From contig NZ_VIKU02000005.1 of assembly GCF_009371985.2 (NCBI RefSeq), forward strand, positions 62,001-126,000: 64,000 bases of DNA. The letters are read 5' to 3'. Source of the DNA: Pelagihabitans pacificus. GTDB taxonomy: Bacteria; Bacteroidota; Bacteroidia; Flavobacteriales; Flavobacteriaceae. Below are positions 46,370 through 54,385 of this stretch, one piece after another (the stretch's first letter is position 1; every line of letters starts with the position of its first letter). The position numbers and the translations under genes are program-made. The notes under the pieces are model-generated. The model searched no databases and was not told where the DNA came from. It saw nothing but the letters and a program-made list of their open reading frames with translations.

Positions 46370-47407
46370 ATGAGAAAATTAATTAGTATTCTTATTTTGT
46401 CATTGCTAGTCAACTTTGCAATGGGACAAAACTCCATAAAAACTTCGGCAAAATATATATGTCCGCCTTGTAACGCATCCTGTGATGGTATTGAACACGA
46501 TTCCCCCGGTGTATGCCCCCATTGCAATATGGTCTATGTTCGCAAAGATTTCTCAAAAACCATCGCCTTTTACCTTCAAGACGGGGTTGAAGTCTTGGAT
46601 TTTGCCGGCCCGATGGAGGTGTTTGCCTATGCAGGCTATGAGGTATTTACGGTTTCAGCCACCCAGAAACCGATAAGGTCCCAAGGGATTTTGACCGTTA
46701 CGCCTGATTATAGTATTGAAAATGCCCCAAAGGCAGACATCCTCGCATTTTTTGGAGGTAATTCAGCGGCAGCTTATAAAAATAAAAAGGTTATTGACTG
46801 GATCAAAAGCCAGGAGGATGTTCAGTATTACTTCTCCGTATGTACCGGCGCCTTTGTTTTGGCCGAATCGGGAATTTTGGATGGGAAAACAGCAACCACT
46901 TTTCATAACTCCCTTGATGATCTAGAATCCCAATATCCTGAAGTCGATGTTCGAAAAAATGTTCGCTTTGTAGATAATGGAAAGGTTATCACAACTGCAG
47001 GGATTTCAGCCGGGATTGATGGGGCGCTACATTTGGTCGCCAAACTTCAAGGACTTAATGCGGCCAAAAGGACCGCTTATTATATGGAGTACGATAACTG
47101 GAACATTGGCGATGGACTCATACTGGCAACCGATAATCCGTACAACGTCCCCTCTAAGCCGGACCTATCTATATTTGAGGGAACCTATGAGTATAAAGAC
47201 AATACCCACCTCGTATTGGCCTATGATGAGGCCAATGGAAACCTGAATGCCAAAATCCAGGGTACGAACTACCCTATCTATCACGAAAAAGAGGATCTTT
47301 TCTCGGATACGAACAGCCAGCCGGTTTTTTTTAAGAGAAACGAAAAAAATGAAATCGTGGGTTATGAATTAATTGAAAACACTCGGCTCTTTAAAAAATT
47401 GAATTAA
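46370..47407 (+). CDS. Exported DJ-1/PfpI protein with five-Cys N-terminal motif
   Basis: The 345-residue product begins at ATG 46370 with signal peptide MRKLISILILSLLVNFAMGQ. Next is a small Cys motif (Cys31, 34, 38, 49, 52; YICPPCNASCD, then GVCPHCNMVYV), reminiscent of the heavy-metal-binding YTCPMHP...CPKCGM domain but with CPPC. Residues about 62-240 are DJ-1/PfpI (TIAFYLQDGVEVLDFAGPME, SVCTGAFVLAESGILDGKT, ITTAGISAGIDGALHL) with a Cys at the nucleophile position. About 100 further residues (FEGTYEYKDNTHLVLAYDE) look like a small beta domain. The same Cys spacing occurs in the next gene. Substrate unknown. Confidence 0.8.
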   Translation: MRKLISILILSLLVNFAMGQNSIKTSAKYICPPCNASCDGIEHDSPGVCPHCNMVYVRKDFSKTIAFYLQDGVEVLDFAGPMEVFAYAGYEVFTVSATQKPIRSQGILTVTPDYSIENAPKADILAFFGGNSAAAYKNKKVIDWIKSQEDVQYYFSVCTGAFVLAESGILDGKTATTFHNSLDDLESQYPEVDVRKNVRFVDNGKVITTAGISAGIDGALHLVAKLQGLNAAKRTAYYMEYDNWNIGDGLILATDNPYNVPSKPDLSIFEGTYEYKDNTHLVLAYDEANGNLNAKIQGTNYPIYHEKEDLFSDTNSQPVFFKRNEKNEIVGYELIENTRLFKKLN

Positions 47408-47464
47408 GAATACACATCTTTGACAGATTCACTTAGTTGGTTAAAGATACCAGAGCTTTTAGCA

Positions 47465-48562
47465 ATGAGAACTTCCATTTTCTTCCTAATTATCTTTTTA
47501 TCATTCGCTTGTAAGCATCAAGATGAGACTTTCAAGTGCCCCCCGTGCAATTTATCCTGCGATGACCGGATTTTTAGTGCCAAAGGAAATTGCCCCAACT
47601 GTGGCATGCGTCTCCAGAAGCAAGTAGACCCGGGCGAGGAGAAAAAACTGGTATTGAACGACATAAATATTAAGGAAGGCGCTGGTGTTTTCTTAGTGGA
47701 GGGCGGAAACGGAAAAAAAGACAAACCGATAAAAGTGTTCTACTATCGGCCTAAAACATTTACATCCAATTCAAAAATTATGCTCGTTCTGCCAGGGGCA
47801 GGCAGAAATGGGGATAGTTATCGAGACGCCTGGATACCCGAATCCGACAAATATGGTTATCTGATACTGGCATTAGCGTATTCCGAGGAGGACTATCCCT
47901 TTGAAGATTATCATCTCTGCGGAGTCGTTACCGATTTTCGTCTAGGGGAAGGCATCGAATTTGTCGAAAACTCCAACATCGTAAAATTGGATGAAAACAA
48001 GGTAGACTATGGAACCATAACAAAGCAGGAAGATTGGATTTTTATGGACTTTGATAGAATTTTTGACCTCGCCGTAGAGGCAACAAAATCGAATCAAGAG
48101 CAGTATGACATTTTTGGTCATTCAGCAGGAGGGCAAATTTTGCACCGATTTGCCTTACTTGGAAAAAACTCAAAGGCAAAAGACATTTTTGCATCCAACT
48201 CGGGGTTTTATACACTTCCTGATTTTAATACGGAGTTTCCTTTTGGATTGAAAAATACGCCCTTACGTGCCGAGGATTTGAAAGAGGCATTTAAGAAGAG
48301 ACTCGTTCTCGTTGTTGGGGAACAGGATAATCAGAATGAAACAAGGGGAACCCTTCTGCGTTCAACTACAGCAGATATGCAGGGGCTACATAGGTTAGAA
48401 AGGGCTACGTTCTTTTTTGACAATGCAAGGTCAACCGCCTTAAAGATGAAAACAGATTTCAATTGGGAGCTCAAAATAGTTCCGAAAGTTGGCCATGACC
48501 ATGTAAAAATCGGCGATTATGTGACAACCCTACTTATCCAAAAAGAAAAAAACCCTAGCTGA
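47465..48562 (+). CDS. Lipoprotein alpha/beta-hydrolase with five-Cys N-terminal motif
   Basis: The 365-residue protein begins at ATG 47465. The signal ends in a lipobox (LSFAC, Cys16), then comes the motif Cys25, 28, 32, 43, 46 (FKCPPCNLSCD, GNCPNCGMRL), identical in spacing to the upstream gene. The hydrolase part has LVLPGAGRNGDSYRDAW as the oxyanion region, nucleophile Ser in FGHSAGGQIL and catalytic His in PKVGHDHVKIG; the acid is probably the Asp in VVGEQDNQNET. It resembles PHB-depolymerase/esterase-like exported hydrolases, substrate unknown. It is 57 bases after the PfpI gene with no terminator between. Confidence 0.8.
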   Translation: MRTSIFFLIIFLSFACKHQDETFKCPPCNLSCDDRIFSAKGNCPNCGMRLQKQVDPGEEKKLVLNDINIKEGAGVFLVEGGNGKKDKPIKVFYYRPKTFTSNSKIMLVLPGAGRNGDSYRDAWIPESDKYGYLILALAYSEEDYPFEDYHLCGVVTDFRLGEGIEFVENSNIVKLDENKVDYGTITKQEDWIFMDFDRIFDLAVEATKSNQEQYDIFGHSAGGQILHRFALLGKNSKAKDIFASNSGFYTLPDFNTEFPFGLKNTPLRAEDLKEAFKKRLVLVVGEQDNQNETRGTLLRSTTADMQGLHRLERATFFFDNARSTALKMKTDFNWELKIVPKVGHDHVKIGDYVTTLLIQKEKNPS

Positions 48563-48690
48563 CCTTCTATATCGAACGACTACAATGTAAACTGAAAGGA
48601 GAAAGCTGATTAACTGCAAGTTTTTCAGTATTTTTAAAATTCCTTTTGGGAACGTCTCAAAAGGCGTTGAACAACTATAACCTTATCAAA

Positions 48691-49209
48691 ATGAAAAAAT
48701 TAGCAGTAGTATTCATGGTAACCTTCGTGGGTTATTCCTATGCACAGGAAAATTTACCGCAATCGGCTGTACAGGGCCTTTTGGAAAGTGCCCAAGGGCA
48801 AGTAGTACAATTGGCAGAAGCTTTCTCCGAAGAACAGTATGACTGGCGACCGATGGAAGGGGTCAATTCGGTACGGGAAGCGCTTTTGCACATCGCTGGA
48901 GGCAATTATTTCTTGGCGTCAAAAATGGGATTCCCTCCTCCAGAGGGTGTTGATATGATGGGATTATCTTCCATCACCGGAAAGGATAATGTAATTGCCG
49001 CCCTTAAAAAATCCAACGAGTTCGTTTTGGCAAAAATCATGGAAGTCGAAACTGCCAAGCTTGCAGAGGAAGTCGATTTTGGTTTTGCCAAGATGACTAT
49101 GATGGGTGGCATGTTGGTAATCATGGAACACAACGGGGAACACAAAGGCCAATTGATTGCCTATGCCCGTTCCAATGGCGTGGTTCCACCTTGGAGCCAG
49201 CAGCAATAG
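48691..49209 (+). CDS. Exported DinB family protein
   Basis: A 172-residue protein starting at ATG 48691 with a signal peptide (MKKLAVVFMVTFVGYSYAQ). The mature part is a DinB four-helix bundle: FSEEQYDWRPMEGVNSVRE, ALLHIAGGNYFLASKMG and MEHNGEHKGQLIAYARSNG. The His in ALLHIA and the two in EHNGEH are the usual metal ligands. DinB/YfiT relatives are metal-dependent thiol transferases or of unknown function. A terminator follows at 49232. Confidence 0.88.
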   Translation: MKKLAVVFMVTFVGYSYAQENLPQSAVQGLLESAQGQVVQLAEAFSEEQYDWRPMEGVNSVREALLHIAGGNYFLASKMGFPPPEGVDMMGLSSITGKDNVIAALKKSNEFVLAKIMEVETAKLAEEVDFGFAKMTMMGGMLVIMEHNGEHKGQLIAYARSNGVVPPWSQQQ

Positions 49210-49231
49210 CTGTCCGGATGTATCAAAATTG

Positions 49232-49268
49232 AAGTCCTTCCTAGCGTTTATGGGAAGGGCTTTTTTTA
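49232..49268 (+). terminator. Terminator after the DinB gene
   Basis: The AAGTCCTTCC / GGAAGGGCTT stem includes one G-T pair and has a loop of about 11 bases, then a run of seven T. The rest of the gap to 49397 shows nothing clear. Confidence 0.8.
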
Positions 49269-49397
49269 TAATCGGCCATTTGTTATCGACGGCTTAACGC
49301 CAAGTCTTCAGCCACTACACAATCTATCTTTCCGAATTCCGTTTACCAAGAACAAGCTCTTCAGGACATCTGGAAAACCAAAAGCTTCAGACCGATC

Positions 49398-50381
49398 ATG
49401 AAATTGTTATTTAGGACACTATTCGCTCCGATTATTTGGCTGCTACAGGCTTGCAACCCGTTGGGACAGCCGGTGAATGAGTCGATTTCGGGGAATCACT
49501 ATTTCGACCATTCCAAATCGGACATCCGATATAGCCCGATGGGAAACTGGTTCGAATTGGGCAACAGTGCCATGAATGCCGATGTGGAAAGCTTCGAAGT
49601 ATTCAACAACACCATAGCCAAAGATAAAAATCGGGCGTATTTTGAATCAAATGCCATCATCCATCCCCATCTTCACCTGGAAAGTTTTCACGGAAAACCA
49701 GAAGTATACATGTCGAACATTGGATTGGACAAAAACAGGGTATACACCTTCAACACAATATATATTGATGGAAAGGCCAAAGTAAACACGACCGAAATAT
49801 CCGGTGCCGACCCTTCGACCTTTGAGCAGTTGGATTTCAACTGGAGCAAAGACTCGAGGCATTATTTCTACAGATACAGGTTGGTCGATGTAGACTACCA
49901 AAGTTTCCATAGTCTAAATGATTACTTCAGTACCGATAAAAACAGGATATATGTTCATTATTATCAACATTTCGAACCCCTAGCGGTTGGTGACCCCAAA
50001 ACATTCCAAGTCCTCGATAAAAGTCTGTATGCCAGAGATAGAAATCAGGTCTACTATCTATCGTTCCCCAAACAAACAACAGACCATGTTGCGCTTTTAA
50101 GAATACCCTGTCCGGGAGAAGGAGGGGTCGTATTGCTCAATCCAAACTATTTGAAATGCAGGAATAAAATCTATTACAATGCCATCGAAGTTGTAGAGGC
50201 CCAAGCGAGCGATTTTGAAATCATCAGTGAAAGATACGCTAAGGACAAGAATAATGTCTACTTTGAAAATACAGTAATCCCCAATGCCGATGTAGCTTCC
50301 TTTTCGTACGATGAAGAGCGCCTCGCGGTAATTGACAAAAACGGAATCTACCGAAACGGTAAACTGTCACAGGAAAACTAA
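49398..50381 (+). CDS. DKNYY-repeat lipoprotein
   Basis: A 327-residue predicted lipoprotein (signal ending WLLQAC, Cys19). The mature region consists of at least six DKNYY-type repeats: KDKNRAYFESN, LDKNRVYTFN, KDSRHYFYRY, TDKNRIYVHYY, RDRNQVYYLS and KDKNNVYFEN, each spaced 40-50 residues apart with an aliphatic-Phe pair (SFEVFNN, TFEQLDF) between. The DKNYY family is of unknown function and probably has a repeated beta structure at the cell envelope. It is a single gene on the plus strand. Confidence 0.85.
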   Translation: MKLLFRTLFAPIIWLLQACNPLGQPVNESISGNHYFDHSKSDIRYSPMGNWFELGNSAMNADVESFEVFNNTIAKDKNRAYFESNAIIHPHLHLESFHGKPEVYMSNIGLDKNRVYTFNTIYIDGKAKVNTTEISGADPSTFEQLDFNWSKDSRHYFYRYRLVDVDYQSFHSLNDYFSTDKNRIYVHYYQHFEPLAVGDPKTFQVLDKSLYARDRNQVYYLSFPKQTTDHVALLRIPCPGEGGVVLLNPNYLKCRNKIYYNAIEVVEAQASDFEIISERYAKDKNNVYFENTVIPNADVASFSYDEERLAVIDKNGIYRNGKLSQEN

Positions 50382-50707
50382 AACTTTGAGTAAGCCAAGA
50401 ATATCAAAATCCAGGGTATTATTGATTTTTCAACACTAGGATCATCGCTATCAATGCCTTTTTCAATCATATCTGCTTGACTTTCAAAAATTCAGGAAAG
50501 TAGGAAAACAATTCAATATTAATTTAACGTTACATAATTGTAACTTCATCTTGTTTGGAGAGTCAAACTAGAATGCGATGAGAGAAAACAATCCCCGAAA
50601 TCCCAAGAGCGATCAACCTGAAAACTCATTTAAGAAAACGGAAAATTACCGCAAAAAGTACGCTTAAAAGTGTCGGTATTTCTATTCAAGAGTGTTCAGT
50701 GTTTGAT
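50382..50707. other. Intergenic region with palindrome and short open frame
   Basis: 326 bases between the DKNYY gene and convergent rsmG. It holds GTTACATAATTGTAAC (50529-50544; 6-bp arms) and a 29-codon open frame (50578-50667; MRENNPRNPKSDQPENSFKK...) with no clear ribosome-binding site. Nothing else is recognised. Confidence 0.55.
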
Positions 50708-51343
50708 TCAACCCTTATACTTTAAAGGTAGATACACCACTTTCTTGGTGTCGAAAAAGTCTTCGGTAAAATAATTGGATAGGTTGAAGATCTGAACGTT
50801 TCGATAGTCTTTTAACTCCTCCGACAAATCGCCTCCCTTGAGATAGAGTATGCCATTTCTTCTTTCGTGTATCGAGTCTTTTTTTATACGACCCTTCACC
50901 CAATGAACAAAAGTAGGCATGGCTGCCACGGCCCGGCTTACGATAAAATCGAACCGAGGTTTGAGTTCCTCCACTCGTTTGTTGACAGCGGTGACGTTTT
51001 TTAACTGTAAGCCTTCGACCACTTCTTCGACCACCTTTATTTTTTTTCCAATCGAATCGACCAAGGTAAAATGCGTCTCGGGAAAAAGAATCGCTAGGGG
51101 AATTCCGGGGAAACCTCCACCCGTTCCTACATCCAAGACCGAGGTTCCCGACTTGAACCGCTGTACTTTGGCAATACCCAGGGAATGAAGCACGTGACGT
51201 AAATATAATTCATCGATATCCTTCCGGGAGACCACGTTGATTTTCTGATTCCAATCCCGATAAAGATCCGATAATTGTATAAACTGCTGTTTCTGGTGAT
51301 CGGATAAATCCGGGAAATAGTTAAAAATCAATTGGGCATTCAT
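50708..51343 (-). CDS. rsmG: 16S rRNA (guanine(527)-N(7))-methyltransferase RsmG
   Basis: A 211-residue class I methyltransferase that methylates G527 of 16S rRNA. Signatures: WNQKINVVSRKDIDELYLRH, the SAM motif VLDVGTGGGFPGIPLAI, LVDSIGKKIKVVEEV and FIVSRAVAAMPTFVHW. C-terminal end KKVVYLPLKYKG is complete. Single gene on the minus strand. Confidence 0.96.
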   Translation of the reverse strand: MNAQLIFNYFPDLSDHQKQQFIQLSDLYRDWNQKINVVSRKDIDELYLRHVLHSLGIAKVQRFKSGTSVLDVGTGGGFPGIPLAILFPETHFTLVDSIGKKIKVVEEVVEGLQLKNVTAVNKRVEELKPRFDFIVSRAVAAMPTFVHWVKGRIKKDSIHERRNGILYLKGGDLSEELKDYRNVQIFNLSNYFTEDFFDTKKVVYLPLKYKG

Positions 51344-51466
51344 ACTTCATGTTATATATTGCGTAAAAATAGTATTTTCAATCTCTTAAAAATTCATCTT
51401 TTTTTGTGAAAGTATTAAACGTTTAAAAGCCTATTTCGGCTATCTTTACCAAAAGTATTGCTTTAT

Positions 51467-52570
51467 ATGGAACAGAAGACCATCCGTTTTTCCAGGAAAG
51501 ACTCCGCTCAATTTTTTAGGACCCTCAACAAACGTGTCAACGATTACTTCAAGGAAAACAAAATCAAGAAAACCGGTAATTGGCAACTGCATTTAAAGGC
51601 AGTGGTTATGTTTGCCATTTTCTTGACCCCTTATTTTTTAATCCTCACCTTAAACCTTCCGAACTGGGCCAACCTCTTGTTGACCATTGTTATGGGCGTA
51701 GGTATGGCGGGTGTGGGTATGAACGTAATGCACGATGGGAACCACGGTTCCTATTCCAATAAAAAGTGGGTAAACAAGCTGATGGGAAGCAGTATCTACA
51801 TTCTGGCCGGTAATGTTTATAATTGGCAGGTACAGCACAATGTGTTGCACCACACATATACCAACATACACGAGCATGACGAAGATTTGGAAGCGGGAAG
51901 GATTTTGCGATTTTCAAAACATGCCAAGTGGCATCGATTTCACCGATTTCAGCATTTTTATTCCGTGTTCTTGTATGGACTGTTGACATTCAACTGGGCC
52001 ATTACCACTGATTTTCAACAGATGTACCGATACATGAAACGAAAGCTGGCCTATGGTAAGCTGCCCAACCCTGTGATGAATTGGAGTACCTTGGTAATCA
52101 CCAAAGTACTTTATGTTACTATTTGGATTGTTCTTCCACTAATTTTTGTTGATGTTGCCTGGTGGAAGGTATTGATAGGTTTCTTTATCATGCATTATGT
52201 GGCCGGGGTAATTCTGAGTGTGGTATTTCAATTGGCCCATGTTGTCGACGAAGCCGACACTCCCTTACCCGACAACAGTGGTACCATGAAAAATACCTGG
52301 GCGATTCATCAATTGTTCACCACCGTCAATTTTGGCACCAAAAATCGAATCGTTAACTGGTTCACCGGTGGATTGAATCACCAAGTAGAGCATCATATTT
52401 TCCCAAATATCAGTCATGTTCATTACACAAAAATCTCCAAAATTGTGAAAGAAACGGCGAAGGAATTTAATTTGCCCTACAACGAATACAAGACTACCAG
52501 AAAAGCTATAATTTCGCATTTCAAACATCTTAAGGAATTGGGGAAGCGTCCCACTCTTCAATACCAATAA
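51467..52570 (+). CDS. Fatty acid desaturase (acyl-CoA/lipid desaturase)
   Basis: A 367-residue di-iron membrane desaturase. Three His boxes are complete: HDGNH (89-93), HNVLHH (124-129) and HQVEHH (about 307-312; HHIFP follows). Four hydrophobic helices occur in pairs. The HQ(V)EHH third box is typical of front-end-type desaturases, but these enzymes in Bacteroidota lack a cytochrome b5 domain, as here. Probably adjusts membrane unsaturation. ATG 51467 is used rather than the TTG at 51458. A near-consensus -7 box (TATCTTTA) lies 18 bases upstream. Confidence 0.92.
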   Translation: MEQKTIRFSRKDSAQFFRTLNKRVNDYFKENKIKKTGNWQLHLKAVVMFAIFLTPYFLILTLNLPNWANLLLTIVMGVGMAGVGMNVMHDGNHGSYSNKKWVNKLMGSSIYILAGNVYNWQVQHNVLHHTYTNIHEHDEDLEAGRILRFSKHAKWHRFHRFQHFYSVFLYGLLTFNWAITTDFQQMYRYMKRKLAYGKLPNPVMNWSTLVITKVLYVTIWIVLPLIFVDVAWWKVLIGFFIMHYVAGVILSVVFQLAHVVDEADTPLPDNSGTMKNTWAIHQLFTTVNFGTKNRIVNWFTGGLNHQVEHHIFPNISHVHYTKISKIVKETAKEFNLPYNEYKTTRKAIISHFKHLKELGKRPTLQYQ

Positions 52571-52666
52571 GATTCGAAAAAGGAAAATTCAGGTTCACAA
52601 AACAAATGGATTCTCGGTAAAGGAGAATTCTTCAATACTTTGTAGTTATACGTATAGCTTTAAATC

Positions 52667-53872
52667 ATGACACCATCCATCACCACGCAGCAACTCTCTG
52701 AAAGAATCAACAGTGTTACCCCTTCGGCTACACTTGAAATGGCCGCAAAAGCCCGCGAATTACGAGCCGCTGGAAAGGACATTATCGGACTCAGTTTGGG
52801 GGAACCCGATTTTAATACACCGGATTATATCAAGGAAGCAGCCGTACAGGCCATTAATGACGACTACAACTCCTACACCCCGGTCGATGGCTATGTAGCG
52901 CTTAAGGATGCCATCATCACAAAGTTTGAAAGAGATAACCACTTGCAGTATGAACGTGCCCAAATAGTCGTTTCTACCGGGGCCAAACAGTCATTGTACA
53001 ATGTAGCACAGGTAATCCTCAACAAAGGGGATGAAGTAATCTTGCCTTGTCCGTATTGGGTGAGTTATAGCGATATCGTAAAATTGGCCGGTGGGGTGCC
53101 GATTGAAGTACCCACTTCGATTGAAAACGATTTCAAGATGACGCCTGAACAGCTAGAGGCGGCCATCACGCCTCAAACAAGAATGCTTTGGTACAGCTCG
53201 CCCTGTAACCCCAGTGGTTCCATCTATAGTCAACAGGAATTAAGGGCATTGGCGGATGTATTGCAGAGATACCCGCAAATTATTGTGGTGAGCGATGAAA
53301 TATATGAGCATATCAATTATGGTGTAACGGCCCATGCCTCCATGGCGGCTTTTGAAGATATGTATGAACGCACCGTAACAGTCAACGGCGTGGCAAAAGC
53401 CTTTGCTATGACGGGTTGGCGTATCGGCTATATCGGTGCCCCGGCCTATATCGCACGTGCATGCAACAAGTTACAGGGGCAGGTTACGAGCGGTGCCAAC
53501 TGCATCGCCCAACGAGCGGTAATCACTGCCCTGACCGAATCACCCGACCGGATCCAATATATGGTCGATGAGTTCAAGGGGAGACGAAAGCTCATCTTGG
53601 GCTTACTGGACGAAATTGATGGGTTCAAGTGCAATGAGCCCGAAGGTGCCTTTTACGTATACCCCGATGTAACGGCCTATTTTGGAAAAACCATGAATGG
53701 TGTCACCGTTAACAACGCATCGGATTTTGCGATGTACTTGTTGGAACACGCCAACGTAGCTACGGTAACCGGAGATGCCTTTGGCAATGGTAATTGTATC
53801 CGTATTTCCTATGCCGCTTCGGAAGCGGAAATTAAGGAAGCGGTATCCCGTATAAAAGCAGCATTGAATTGA
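52667..53872 (+). CDS. PLP-dependent aspartate-type aminotransferase
   Basis: A 401-residue fold type I, class I aminotransferase of the Igamma (thermophilic AspC-like) kind. The PLP lysine is Lys244 in NGVAKAFAMTGWRIGY, Asn181 is in SSPCNPSGS, Asp210 and Tyr213 are in VSDEIYEHI, and the carboxylate Arg is in IRISYA near the C-terminus. GLSLGEPDFNTP is the N-terminal signature. Substrate preference (aspartate, or a broader range including prephenate) cannot be fixed from sequence. A terminator follows at 53895. Confidence 0.94.
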   Translation: MTPSITTQQLSERINSVTPSATLEMAAKARELRAAGKDIIGLSLGEPDFNTPDYIKEAAVQAINDDYNSYTPVDGYVALKDAIITKFERDNHLQYERAQIVVSTGAKQSLYNVAQVILNKGDEVILPCPYWVSYSDIVKLAGGVPIEVPTSIENDFKMTPEQLEAAITPQTRMLWYSSPCNPSGSIYSQQELRALADVLQRYPQIIVVSDEIYEHINYGVTAHASMAAFEDMYERTVTVNGVAKAFAMTGWRIGYIGAPAYIARACNKLQGQVTSGANCIAQRAVITALTESPDRIQYMVDEFKGRRKLILGLLDEIDGFKCNEPEGAFYVYPDVTAYFGKTMNGVTVNNASDFAMYLLEHANVATVTGDAFGNGNCIRISYAASEAEIKEAVSRIKAALN

Positions 53873-53894
53873 TAGTACATACAATACCTTGATT

Positions 53895-53926
53895 AAGCCC
53901 ACTATGTAAAAATTAGGTGGGTTTTT
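53895..53926 (+). terminator. Terminator after the aminotransferase gene
   Basis: AAGCCCAC / GTGGGTTT stem with one G-T pair and an AT-rich loop, then TTTTGTG. The gap to 54101 shows no other feature. Confidence 0.7.
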
Positions 53927-54101
53927 GTGTTTTGGGCAACCCGGGTATTCCAAGAGACCTCTTAAAACATGCAAGAAATCGCCAAAATGAAGTCTAAAAA
54001 AACGGTTATCTTTATGGAGAACCGATACAGGGGAATCATTTGAATTACCACCAAACGATTGAGCCTATATTAGGTAGGCGAACATCCTAATACATACTAC
54101 T

Positions 54102-54341
54102 ATGAAAACAATGACCTGTAACCAATTGGGAGGTGCATGTGACCAAGCGTTCCATGCAGAGACTTTCGAAGAAATAGCCGAGCTCAGTAAAAAGCACGGT
54201 ATGGAGATGTTTCAAAAAGGCGATGAAGCCCATCTAGCGGCCATGGGGAAAATGCAGGAACTGATGAAAACCCCCGAGGCAATGCAGACTTGGTTTGACA
54301 ACAAAAGGAAGGAATTCGAGGCGTTGCCGGAAAACCAATAG
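54102..54341 (+). CDS. Small DUF1059-like cytoplasmic protein
   Basis: A 79-residue soluble protein: MKTMTCNQLGGACDQAFHA, then TFEEIAELSKKHGMEMF, then a charged helical C-terminal half (LMKTPEAMQTWFDNKRKEF). The N-terminal CxxLGGxCD...H pattern followed by an amphipathic helix matches DUF1059-type proteins, whose function is unknown; Cys6, Cys13 and His18 might bind a metal. It is convergent with trkH, 44 bases apart. Confidence 0.75.
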   Translation: MKTMTCNQLGGACDQAFHAETFEEIAELSKKHGMEMFQKGDEAHLAAMGKMQELMKTPEAMQTWFDNKRKEFEALPENQ

Positions 54342-54385
54342 GTCCAGGATACTATGAACGTCAGGAAAATAAAAACGGATCGAAC

